Positions 1 to 8,700 of a DNA stretch of 64,000 nucleotides are shown in pieces. Numbering within the stretch: the first letter of the stretch is position 1; every line of letters starts with the position of its first letter. Under the pieces are notes generated by a model, which made no database searches, was not told where the DNA came from, and was given only the letters and a program-made list of their open reading frames with translations. Made by a program: the position numbers and the translations under genes. The DNA lies in the NCBI RefSeq assembly GCF_040712075.1, contig NZ_JBFCVL010000006.1, forward strand, positions 62,001 through 126,000, read 5' to 3'. This stretch comes from Fodinicurvata sp. EGI_FJ10296. Its GTDB lineage: Bacteria; Pseudomonadota; Alphaproteobacteria; DSM-16000; Inquilinaceae.

Positions 1-15
1 GACGAATAGACCCCA

Positions 16-1959
16 TCATCCGGCAACGGAACTGGCCCGTGCTTGCGCCTCGGCTTCGGTCAGCCCGAGAAAACCCCCGGATTGTCGACGCCAGAGATCG
101 GCATAGAGGCCGCCGCGCCGCAGCAGTTCGTCGTGAGTTCCAGTTTCGACGATCCGCCCTTCGTCCATGATGATCAGCCGATCCAGAACGGCGATGGTCG
201 ACAGCCGGTGGGCGATCGCCATCACGGTCTTGCCTTCCATCAGCGTGTAAAGCTGCTCCTGAATGGCGGCTTCGACCTCGGAATCGAGGGCCGAGGTCGC
301 TTCGTCCAGGATCAGGATCGGCGCATCCTTCAGCAATACGCGCGCGATCGCGATTCGCTGACGCTGCCCTCCGGAAAGCTTTACCCCGCGCTCGCCGGCA
401 TGGGCGTCGAGGCCGGTGCGGCTCTGGGTGTCGACCAGATCGTTGATGAAGTCGTCGGCATGGGCGCGGCGTACGGCCTGCATAATCTGGTCATCGGTCG
501 CGTCGGGGCGGCCATAGGCGATGTTGTCGCGGATCGAGCGATGCAGAAGCGCCGTGTCCTGGGTGACCATGCCGATCTGCCTGCGCAGCGATTCCTGGGT
601 CACGTCGGCGATGTTCTGGCCGTCGATCAGGATACGCCCGCCTTCCAGGTCATGGAACCGCAACAGCAGATTGACCAGCGTCGACTTGCCGGCACCGGAG
701 CGTCCGACCAGGCCGATCTTTTCCCCAGGCTGAATGGTCAGCGACAGGTCGTCGATGATCCCCGTCTCGCGGCCATAGTTGAAGCGGATGTTCTCGAACC
801 GGATCTCGCCCTTCCGGACAGTCAGTTGTGCTGCATCGGGCTTGTCGGTCACCGAAAGCGGCCGGGCGATGGTGTTGATGCCGTCCTGGACCGTGCCGAT
901 GTTCTCGAACAGCCCGGCGATTTCCCACAGCACCCATTCCGACATCGACCGGATCCGCATGACCAGCGCGATCGCCACGGCAATGGCGCCCAGCGTGATC
1001 GCCGACAGGTACCAGCTATAGATCGCCACTCCGGCAATGCCGGCCAGCAACAGGGCGTTGACCGTCTGCAGGCTGAGCGTCAGCATCGTGACCAGCCGCA
1101 TCTGCCGGTGGACGGTAACCATGAAACCGCCCATGGCGTCGCGGGCATAGGCCTGTTCGCGCCGGGTATGGGCGAACAGCTTGATGGTCTGGATGTTCGT
1201 ATAGCTGTCGACGATGCGGCCCGTCATTTGCGCGCGGGCGTCGGCCTGTGCCATCGAGACTGCGCGCAGTTTGGGGACGAAATACCACAGGATCACGATA
1301 TAGGCCGCCAGCCACAACAACAGCGGCAGCGTCAGCCACAGATCGGTGCCGCCGACCAGGAACAGGGCGCCGGTGAAATAGACGACGACATAGACCAGAA
1401 CGTCCATCAGCTTCATGACGGTTTCGCGGATCGCCAGGGCCGTTTGCATGACCTTTTGCGATACGCGGCCGGCGAATTCGTCCTGAAAGAACGCCATGCT
1501 CTGGCTGAGAACATAGCGATGAGCCAGCCAGCGCGCGATCATCGGATAGTTACCGAACACCGTCTGATGGGTGACCAGCGACTGGGCCAGCACCAGTAGC
1601 GGCAAGCCGATCACGATCAGGGCGGCCATGCCGACCAGCGCCCATCCATGATCGGCAAAGAACGTCGCGCGTTCGGCATTGGCCAGCCAGTCGACCAGTG
1701 TTCCCAGATAGCTGAGGAAGACAAGCTCCACGACCGAGATGGCCGCCGTCAGCAGCGACATCCCGATGAGCCAGGGCATCATCGGCCGCGAATAGTGGTA
1801 GACGAAGCCGAGCAGGGTTTCCGGCGGCCGTGCCGGTTCGCTGGCCGGGAAGGGGTCGACCAGCCGCTCGAAGGCGTCGAACACGCGGGAGAACGGTCCG
1901 CTGTTCGACACCGGTACTTCCTTCGACGGCGGCGGCGTAGTTGGATCGGTGGTGGCCAT
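16..1959 (-). CDS. ABC exporter, fused permease and ATPase
   Basis: This is a half-transporter of the type-IV ABC exporter (MsbA/HlyB/ATM-like) class, 647 aa, expected to dimerise in the inner membrane and export a lipid, drug or peptide. The first ~340 residues hold about six membrane segments. The C-terminal ATPase shows the Walker A motif GRSGAGKST near residue 415, the signature LSGGQRQR near 528, and Walker B ILILDEATSALD. The frame is open up to 2106, but I start at the ATG at 1959, which has AGGAG upstream; a longer start would overlap the end of the neighbouring epimerase gene. The substrate cannot be read from the sequence. The stop lies only 16 bases from the window edge, so the downstream context is unknown. 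Confidence 0.9.
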   Translation of the reverse strand: MATTDPTTPPPSKEVPVSNSGPFSRVFDAFERLVDPFPASEPARPPETLLGFVYHYSRPMMPWLIGMSLLTAAISVVELVFLSYLGTLVDWLANAERATFFADHGWALVGMAALIVIGLPLLVLAQSLVTHQTVFGNYPMIARWLAHRYVLSQSMAFFQDEFAGRVSQKVMQTALAIRETVMKLMDVLVYVVVYFTGALFLVGGTDLWLTLPLLLWLAAYIVILWYFVPKLRAVSMAQADARAQMTGRIVDSYTNIQTIKLFAHTRREQAYARDAMGGFMVTVHRQMRLVTMLTLSLQTVNALLLAGIAGVAIYSWYLSAITLGAIAVAIALVMRIRSMSEWVLWEIAGLFENIGTVQDGINTIARPLSVTDKPDAAQLTVRKGEIRFENIRFNYGRETGIIDDLSLTIQPGEKIGLVGRSGAGKSTLVNLLLRFHDLEGGRILIDGQNIADVTQESLRRQIGMVTQDTALLHRSIRDNIAYGRPDATDDQIMQAVRRAHADDFINDLVDTQSRTGLDAHAGERGVKLSGGQRQRIAIARVLLKDAPILILDEATSALDSEVEAAIQEQLYTLMEGKTVMAIAHRLSTIAVLDRLIIMDEGRIVETGTHDELLRRGGLYADLWRRQSGGFLGLTEAEAQARASSVAG

Positions 1960-2068
1960 CGGATCCCATGCTCCTGGCGATTTCTGGTTCGGTCGAGCGC
2001 CGTTGATACGACCTCGACCAAAGTTGAGGTCATGGGCGATCGACCGGGATGCTGCCGGCGCTGCCTGC

Positions 2069-3049
2069 CTATCCGCGATCGCCGGGACCGGCTTGCGGCG
2101 AAACATAGGCCGGATCGTGGGCGAAGGGGAGGGGGGAATCGGTGCGAAGAGCCGTCAGGATTGCGGCGAAATCGGTGCGGCATCGAAACCCCAGCAGCCG
2201 TTCGGCCCGGCCGGCATCATAGACGCGCCCGATGCTGGCCGGAAGCTTCCAGCCCCGGCGTTGATACAGGCCCGGGGCTTCGGGGAAATATTGCGCCACC
2301 ACGGCGGCGGCATCGGATTTCAGCGCCTCGGCATCGGCCTTGTCGAACGGGGTCGGGGCGGCGATGACGAACGTCCCGAAGCCGAGCGACGGCGCGCGTT
2401 CCAGCGCCACCAGATGCGCCTCGGCCGCGTCTTCCACCGTCAGCCGCCGGTTCAGGAATTCGTTGGCTTTCAGATTGGGGCCTGACAATTCGCCCCCCGG
2501 GAATTCGCCCAGGCTGTCGTCGTCTTCCGGAAAAAAGCGGGCCGTGCGCAGGACGACGCAGTTCAGGCCTTGCACGCTCGCCTGCAGGCGGCACAGTTCT
2601 TCGGCGGCCCGCTTGGTGACGCCATAAATGTTCCGCGGCATCAGCGGCCCGGAGTCCTCATCCAGCCAGGCCGCCACTGTTCCTGCTTCCTGCCGGATCG
2701 CGTCGGTGATCATCAGCGATGTCGTCGAGGTGAACACGAACCTGTCATGCCCGGCGGCGGATGCCGCTTCCAGCAGGTTCAGCGTGCCGGTGATGTTGAC
2801 GTCGACAAAGGCCTGAGCCGGAAAGCGGGCGATGTCGGGCTTGTGCAGGGCGCCGGCATGGATCACGGCCTCGATGCCATAGTCGTCGAAACAGCGGTCG
2901 ACCGCCGCCCGGTCGGCAACCGTGCCGATGACTTGCGTCTCCGCGCCGGGTGCAACGTCCATCCCGACGACGGCATGCCCCGCAGCCCGCAGCCTTGGGC
3001 CCAGATAACGGCCAAGCCAGCCGGACGATCCGGTGAGCAGCACCCGCAT
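2069..3049 (-). CDS. NAD-dependent epimerase/dehydratase family protein
   Basis: This 326-aa extended short-chain dehydrogenase has the N-terminal nucleotide-binding motif in LLTGSSGWLGRYLG and the catalytic YxxxK in the segment NIYGVTKRAAE near residue 145, preceded by FTSTTS. Such enzymes act on NDP-sugars or related alcohols and ketones in the cytoplasm; the substrate is not evident. It lies 109 bases upstream of the ABC exporter on the same strand, so the two could be co-transcribed. Its length is normal for the family, and the ATG at 3049 is the only sensible start. Confidence 0.88.
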   Translation of the reverse strand: MRVLLTGSSGWLGRYLGPRLRAAGHAVVGMDVAPGAETQVIGTVADRAAVDRCFDDYGIEAVIHAGALHKPDIARFPAQAFVDVNITGTLNLLEAASAAGHDRFVFTSTTSLMITDAIRQEAGTVAAWLDEDSGPLMPRNIYGVTKRAAEELCRLQASVQGLNCVVLRTARFFPEDDDSLGEFPGGELSGPNLKANEFLNRRLTVEDAAEAHLVALERAPSLGFGTFVIAAPTPFDKADAEALKSDAAAVVAQYFPEAPGLYQRRGWKLPASIGRVYDAGRAERLLGFRCRTDFAAILTALRTDSPLPFAHDPAYVSPQAGPGDRG

Positions 3050-3304
3050 CGCTCAACCTCCGCATGTTGGAACGGTAAGGTCTATAAGCGATGGGGCGAC
3101 ACCCCGTCTAGCCGGTTCGCTCTGTCGGACCGGGATTGGGTCCAGCGGTCGCGATCGCCGATTAGCGGCATCCATGAAGGAAAACCGGAGATTGCGCTAC
3201 GGAGTATATATGGTAATCAGAAGGCGCAATGTGACGGAATCAGGCAGGTTCCGAATAGCGCATAGTGAGCCCGAAATGATCGAGAACGAGGATCGATTTC
3301 GCAC

Positions 3305-3782
3305 ATGCATGTTCGACACCTGATAGCTGCCGAAAAGGAACTCCAGTCCGACACGGGCTGGCACACAACCGATCTGAAGCCGCGCCATGCCCCTATCTTT
3401 CCCAAGTCCACTCCCATAAGGGCAGGATGGCAGTGGCGATCCGCACGGGCATCCAGCGCGGAAGCCGAATTTGTCCTCCTTGCCAAGTGCATTCCCCGCC
3501 GTGATAATTGGCAAGCTGTATTGATCCTGACCTCTGATGTGGGGGCATCTGTGGTCGCACGTTTCGAACATCATGGTAGTCATCCCGGGCTGCACGCACA
3601 CGCACATTGCGAGCGTGGGGGCACGGAGGTCGGGGTCCCGAGGTTTGGATGACCTTGTTCGTGTGCCTGCGGCAGGAAGCGGTTCCTATCACCGGCGAAC
3701 GAACGCGTGGACTGAGCATGGTTTTTGGGAAGGCGCCAGAATTTTCTTTCGAATACGGGAGAAAAAGGGAGTTCTGCTATGA
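3305..3782 (+). pseudogene. frameshifted His-rich hypothetical protein (~158 aa), upstream partner of the DUF1828 gene
   Basis: The frame starting at 3305 encodes about 110 residues ending in a dense HHGSHPGLHAHAHC segment and ERGGTEVG, then runs into a stop. The frame one base over continues with GLDDLVRVP, SYHRRTNAWTE and FWEGARIFFRI and stops at 3780-3782. Removing one G from the GGGG at 3632-3635 joins them into one 158-codon frame. The joined stop overlaps the next start as ATGA, the usual mark of translational coupling, which argues that the second half is real coding sequence. I do not recognise a function. It may be a pseudogene, a sequencing error, or a programmed frameshift in the G run. 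The start is uncertain because GAGGA lies 10 or more bases upstream. Confidence 0.6.
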
Positions 3783-4573
3783 TCGATGCAGAATTTCTGA
3801 AGAATAGCCTGTGCACGACGTTTTGCTCATCAATCGTCGTCAATCCGGTACCCAGCGGCTTCGCGATCAGCACTGTCTTTTCAGACCGTTCCGGTGATCC
3901 TCTCGCTTTCTATGTTGTCGAGAGCGGCTATGGGTTTTGTCTTGAAGATGATGGCGAATACCTTGCTCGTTTGGTCGGTTCGGGGATTGCGATCGATCAG
4001 GGACAGCGCGCCCAGCTGCTCGATTCCATTCTCGAGCAAGGAGGTGCGTCATGGGATCGTGACACCTACGAAATTCGGAGTGGAAGTTTCGACCAGTCTC
4101 AACTCGGGCGGCGCCTGACAGGTTTTTTGTCGGCGCTCATCCGTGCTCGCGATCTGGAACTTCTTACGCGCGACGTCGTGCGCTCGACGTTTCGTGAAGA
4201 TGCAGTCTCAGCGCTTGAGCAGAAATATGGCCAAATGGCGCGTTTCGACGAAAACGAACCCATTGATCCCAATCTTTCCGAGTTTCCTGCTGATTTGGTA
4301 ATTCGGCCATTGGAAAGCAGCGCTCGAACAGGCGCACTGTATTTCGTAACATCGAATGAAAAATTGAATGAGGCTCTGTTGTTGAAAATGGAGTCAGAGC
4401 AATTGGGCCGAAAAGATTTCAGTATCATTGCGTTAATAGAAGATTCAGAGATGCGTATGCTGAGCGGTAAGAAATTTCAGCGCGCACAAAATCGGTCGTT
4501 GTCGATGCCGATATTTCGTGGTGATGAAGATGCCGCAGTCGCCAGGATTGGCCGCGATCTTGCGCTGATCTAG
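3779..4573 (+). CDS. DUF1828 domain protein
   Basis: This is a 264-aa protein of unknown function. The first ~95 residues fit DUF1828: an N-terminal helix, a hydrophobic strand, and the LEDDGEYLARLVGSGI segment followed by a helix in QRAQLLDSIL. The remainder resembles the DUF1829-like extension often found with it. The start is the ATG at 3779, with AAGGGAG seven bases upstream, and it overlaps the stop of the preceding frameshifted gene by four bases. The gene is visibly lower in GC than its surroundings and uses AT-ending codons freely, suggesting recent transfer. DUF1828 genes occur in accessory and toxin-antitoxin-like settings, but no activity can be assigned here. Confidence 0.75.
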   Translation: MIDAEFLKNSLCTTFCSSIVVNPVPSGFAISTVFSDRSGDPLAFYVVESGYGFCLEDDGEYLARLVGSGIAIDQGQRAQLLDSILEQGGASWDRDTYEIRSGSFDQSQLGRRLTGFLSALIRARDLELLTRDVVRSTFREDAVSALEQKYGQMARFDENEPIDPNLSEFPADLVIRPLESSARTGALYFVTSNEKLNEALLLKMESEQLGRKDFSIIALIEDSEMRMLSGKKFQRAQNRSLSMPIFRGDEDAAVARIGRDLALI

Positions 4574-4642
4574 TTATTCAATAGAGTCAGCAACGCTTCG
4601 TTGTGCCACCAAAGTGGGGTGAGCGGACGAAGCGGCCACTGA

Positions 4643-5089
4643 TCAGGTGAGAGCTTTCTCGAAGAAGACACGATTAAAGCCGTTCTCGGATCGCCGTGCC
4701 ACTTCAACGTAGCCGAGCCGACGATAGATCGAGAGGTTTTCGGTCATCTTCACGTTCGTATATAGATGCACGGCACCGAAGCCGCGACGCCGCGCTTCAT
4801 CCTCGCAGAAGGCGATCAGTGCCTTTCCGATACCCCGTCCAGCCTTGCTTGGCAGAACTGCGATATTCTCAAGGAGGATGTGTTCTCCTTCAGGGCGAAA
4901 TACGATAAAGCCTTGTAGAATGCCATCGTCATCGGTCGCGACATGGACCTCACCGGCAGCGATCTGAGCGCCATAATCGGCGACCATCGGTGCGGGTTTC
5001 CGCCCGATGAGATCAACATAGCGAGCGTAAGCTCGCTCCGCACAATCCCTGATCTCGGGTTCGTCCATTGTGTGCGCCTGCCGGATCAC
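4643..5089 (-). CDS. GNAT family N-acetyltransferase
   Basis: This 148-aa protein has the GNAT fold: the N-terminal IRQA segment, a beta strand ILLENIAVLP, and the acetyl-CoA pyrophosphate loop KAGRGIGKAL near residue 85, then YRRLGYVEV near the C-terminus. It should transfer an acetyl group from acetyl-CoA to an amine; the substrate is unknown. I start at the GTG at 5089 because it gives the usual MIR opening; an ATG seven codons later at 5068 is possible. The start lies inside the DNA expected to hold the 5' half of a HigB toxin gene on the opposite strand. Confidence 0.85.
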   Translation of the reverse strand: MIRQAHTMDEPEIRDCAERAYARYVDLIGRKPAPMVADYGAQIAAGEVHVATDDDGILQGFIVFRPEGEHILLENIAVLPSKAGRGIGKALIAFCEDEARRRGFGAVHLYTNVKMTENLSIYRRLGYVEVARRSENGFNRVFFEKALT

Positions 5090-5104
5090 GTCTTTGCTTC
5101 CCTG

Positions 5105-5293
5105 TTATGGATACTGGTACGTTGCGCCCTCTATCTTCCCGCATTCCGTGCCCGGATGCAGCTTTTCGTTGCGTTGCGCGACGACCGGGCAGGACAATAC
5201 TCCATCCGTATCAATCAGGAATGGAGACTCTGTTTCGAGTGGCTGGACGGAAACCGAGGGCCAACGAACGTTGAGATTGTCGATTACCATTAA
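5105..5293 (+). pseudogene. higB: truncated higB toxin remnant
   Basis: The segment up to the stop at 5291-5293 encodes a typical HigB/RelE-type C-terminus: LRDDRAGQYSIRINQEWR, then CFEW and a final VEIVDYH. A normal HigB is about 92 codons. Here the recognisable part is only about 45-55 codons, and the region just upstream (DTGTLRPLSSRIP, in another frame) looks like the preceding HigB segment after a frameshift. No start or toxin N-terminus is present; that DNA holds the GNAT gene start on the other strand. The toxin is therefore almost certainly inactive, while the antitoxin immediately downstream is intact. Confidence 0.7.
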
Positions 5294-5311
5294 CGCGCAT
5301 GGAGACCCGCC

Positions 5312-5620
5312 ATGTTAAAGCGAAAAGTCCATCCGGGTGTCATCTTGACGGATGAACTGGGCATAACGCCGACAGAATTTGCGCGTCGCATTGACGTGCC
5401 TGCGAACCGGATCAGCCAGATTATCGCAGCAAAGCGCGCGATAACCGGCGACACCGCGCTACGCTTCGGACATTGGTTCGGTAGCCATCCGGAATTCTGG
5501 ATCAATCTGCAAGCGCAGTTTGACCTGGCGTCGGCAGAGGAAGCGACAGGGGAGGCCATTCGGTCTCTGCCGACAAGGGAAGATTTGTCGCCACAGGAGT
5601 CGCGATCGCCGCCTGTATAG
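5312..5620 (+). CDS. higA: HigA family addiction-module antitoxin
   Basis: This 102-aa XRE-type antitoxin opens with KRKVHPGVILTDELGI, the standard HigA N-terminus, has a helix-turn-helix in EFARRIDVPANRISQII at about residues 22-40, and ends in WFGSHPEFWINLQAQFDL. HigA binds and neutralises HigB and represses the operon. The start ATG at 5312 has GGAG upstream. The gene follows the truncated higB remnant by 18 bases, the normal toxin-first order for this family, so it is now an antitoxin without an intact cognate toxin. Confidence 0.9.
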   Translation: MLKRKVHPGVILTDELGITPTEFARRIDVPANRISQIIAAKRAITGDTALRFGHWFGSHPEFWINLQAQFDLASAEEATGEAIRSLPTREDLSPQESRSPPV

Positions 5621-5648
5621 CTGAAAAACCGGTTCGCGTTCCGCACTT

Positions 5649-5718
5649 TGCCCCGACCCAATCGGGGACCCCGAGCCGGATGAGCCGGGCTCGCGTTCTG
5701 CCCGGACGATCAGGATGT
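5649..5718 (-). repeat. diverged copy of the palindromic intergenic repeat family
   Basis: Read on the minus strand this segment runs ATCCTGATCGTCC, then GGGCAGAACGCGAGCCCGG, then CTCATCCGGCTCGGGG, matching the order and much of the sequence of the 131-bp repeat at 38471. It contains a hairpin of CCCCGA (5651-5656), loop CCCAA, and TCGGGG (5662-5667). It lies between the convergent higA and indolepyruvate oxidoreductase genes and could serve both as a transcription end. Confidence 0.6.
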
Positions 5719-5729
5719 GAATACCGGCG

Positions 5730-8700
5730 TTATTCCGCAGCCTCGCGGGCCTGAGGGGCCGGGTTGAGGAGTTCGACCAGCAGGTCGTCACGCCGTTGGC
5801 GGGCTTTGGCGACGGCTTGCTCCTTGATATGGCCGTATCCCCGGATCGACTGGGGCAGGTCGGCGAGTGCGACCGCTGTCCGATGGGTTTCCGGCGTCAG
5901 GTGGGTGCAGATCGTGTCGACCGTGTCGAAATACTCAGCGATCAGCGCGCGTTCCAGCCGGCGTTCCGGCAGGTAGCCGAAGACATCCAAAGGTCCGCCG
6001 CGCAGCCGGCGCATGCGGGCCAGCACCCGGAAGACCGGCAGTATCCATGGCCCGAACGCCTTCTTGCGCGGAACGCCGGTGGACGGGTCGCGGTCCGCCA
6101 TGATCGGCGGCGCCAAATGGAACACCATCTTGAAATCGCCCCCGGAATCGCTGGTGAACTGCTGTTTCAGCCGGTTCAGGAAGGCCGGATCGGTCTGCAG
6201 CCGGGCGACTTCGTATTCGTCCTTGTACGCCATCAGCTTGAAAGCGGAGCGCGCGACGGCCGTTGTCAGCGGGCGGTCGGCGCCGGCATCGCGCAGAGTC
6301 TCCTCCGCGATCCGGACGCGGTCGACGAGGCGGCGATAGCGCCCGGCGTAGTCGGCATCCTGATAATCGGTCAGGAACCGCGCCCGCCGCTCGATCATCT
6401 CGTCCAGGCTTTCCGAGGGGCGGTGGTGGTCGGGCGCCCGCGCTGTTTCCTGGCGATCGAGCAGAGCCCGCACAGAAGCCGGATCATGGGCCGCCCGGCG
6501 TCCCCAGTCAAAGGCGGCCCGGTTCATGTCGACCGCGACGCCGTTCAGCGCGATCGCTTGCATCAGCGCGTCGCGTCCCACCGGCACCAGTCCCTTTTGC
6601 CAGCCCATTCCCAACAGAAAGGCGTTGGTGGCGATGCTGTCGCCGAACAGGCGCGTGGCCATGTCGGTGGCGTCGATGACTGTGATCCGGCTTTGGCCGC
6701 CCACGGCATCCGCGATGTCCGCCAGCATCTCGCCGGTCGGCACCTTCAGATCCGGATTTTTCGTGAAGGCGCCGGTGACGATCTCGTGCGCATTGATCAC
6801 TGCCCGCGTCCGCCCGTCCGAAAGCCGGGCCATGACATCGGTGCCGGATGAGACCACCACATCGCCGCCGATCAGCCCGTCGGCGGTGCCGGCCGGAATG
6901 CGCGAGGTGGCGATCTGCTCGGGGCTGGCAGCGATCCGGACATGGCTCATCACGCCGCCGCCCTTTTGTGCCAATCCGGTCTGGTCCAGCACCGAAACGC
7001 CGCGCCCTTCGATATGGGCAGCCATGCCGATCAGGGCACCGATGGTGACGACGCCGGTGCCGCCGATGCCGGTGATCAGCAGATTGAACGGCCCGTCGAG
7101 CACGGGTGGGCGCTCCGGCGCATCGGGGATCGGCGGCAGGTGATCCTCGGCCGTTGTCCGCGCGACGCCGTCGGATCTGCGCGGCTCGGCGCCTTCGAGC
7201 GTCACGAAGCTGGGGCAAAAGCCCTTGAGGCAGGAGAAATCCTTGTTGCAACTCGACTGGTCGATGCTGCGCTTGCGGCCGTACTCGGTCTCGATCGGCA
7301 CGACCGACAGGCAGTTCGACTGCGCGGAGCAGTCGCCGCACCCTTCGCAGACCAGATCGTTGATGACCACGCGGCGCTTTGGATCGGCCATGGTGCCGCG
7401 CTTGCGCCGCCGGCGCTTTTCCGCCGCGCAGGTCTGGTCATAGGTCAGGACGCTGACGCCGGACCGGTCGCGCAGATCGCGCTGGATCTCGTCCAGATCG
7501 TCGCGGTGGCGGGCCTGGGTTCCGTGACCGAGCGGGCCATATTTCTCCGGCTCGTCGGAAACGACGGTGATGGTGTCCACGCCCTCGGCGCGAAGCTGTT
7601 CGATCACGGTCGGCACATCCAGTGTGCCGTCGACAGGCTGGCCGCCGGTCATGGCGACGGCGTCGTTGTAAAGCAGCTTGTAGGTGATGTTCACTTTTGC
7701 CGCCACTGCCTGGCGGATCGCCAGCGAACCGGAATGGAAGTATGTGCCGTCGCCGATATTGGCGAAGACATGCCGGCGTTCGGTGAACGGCGACTGGCCG
7801 ACCCAGGCGACGCCTTCGCCGCCCATCTGGCTGAAGGTCTCCGTCGACCGGTCCATCCAGGTCGCCATGTAATGGCAGCCGATGCCGCCCAGCGCCACCG
7901 ACCCCTCGGGCACTTTGGTCGAGGTGTTGTGCGGGCAACCGGAACAAAAATACGGTAGCCGGTCCATGGCCGGGTGGCGTTGGATCTTCGCATCCTCATG
8001 CGCTTCGATCGCGGCGAGCCGGGCGTGAACGCGCGCAGACAGGTCCTCCGGTCCTCGGCCGCCGGCATTCTCGGCCTCGCGCAGGATACGGCCGAGGGCG
8101 ATCGCGATCATGGCCGGCGCCAACTCGCCGCCCGACGGCAGCAGCGGCGCCCCGTCGGGCGATTTCTTGCCGAAGATCCGGGGGCGGCTGTCGGTCGGCA
8201 GGTGATAGAGCCGGTCCTTGACCTGGCTCTCGATTACATCGCGCTTTTCCTCGACCACCAGCAGCGTATGGTACCGGCGCGCGAATGCCTCGGCACCATT
8301 GGCTTCGAGTGGCCAGACCAGGCCGACCTTGTAAAGCCCGATGCCGAGGCGCCGGGCGCCGTCTTCATCCAGGCCCAAAGCGTGGAGGGCTTCCAGCGTG
8401 TCGAGATAACCCTTGCCGGTGGCGATGATGCCGATGCGCGGCGGCGTGCCGGGCCAGATCTCGCGGTCGAGACTATTCGCGCGGGCGAAGGCGCCGACGG
8501 CCGGAAGCTTGAACCGCAGCAGCCGATCTTCCTGCAGCGTCGGCTTGTCAGGCCAGCGGATGTTGAGCCCGCCCGCCGGCATCTCGTCATCCATGCCGAC
8601 GTCTTCAGGCAGCAGGATTCGGGGCCGGTCGTGATCGACCGCGACCGATGCGGAGGTGTCGACAACCTCGGTCAGCGCCTTGAGCGCCACCCAGCAGCCT

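Noticed and set aside
3100-3140. GGACC-rich segment resembling the palindromic repeat family
   Set aside because: Shares only short words with the repeat and lacks the CCTGATCG ends and the hairpin.
3191-3230. inverted repeat ATTGCGC ... GCGCAAT upstream of the frameshifted gene
   Set aside because: Only seven-base arms with a 26-base spacer; expected by chance at this scale.
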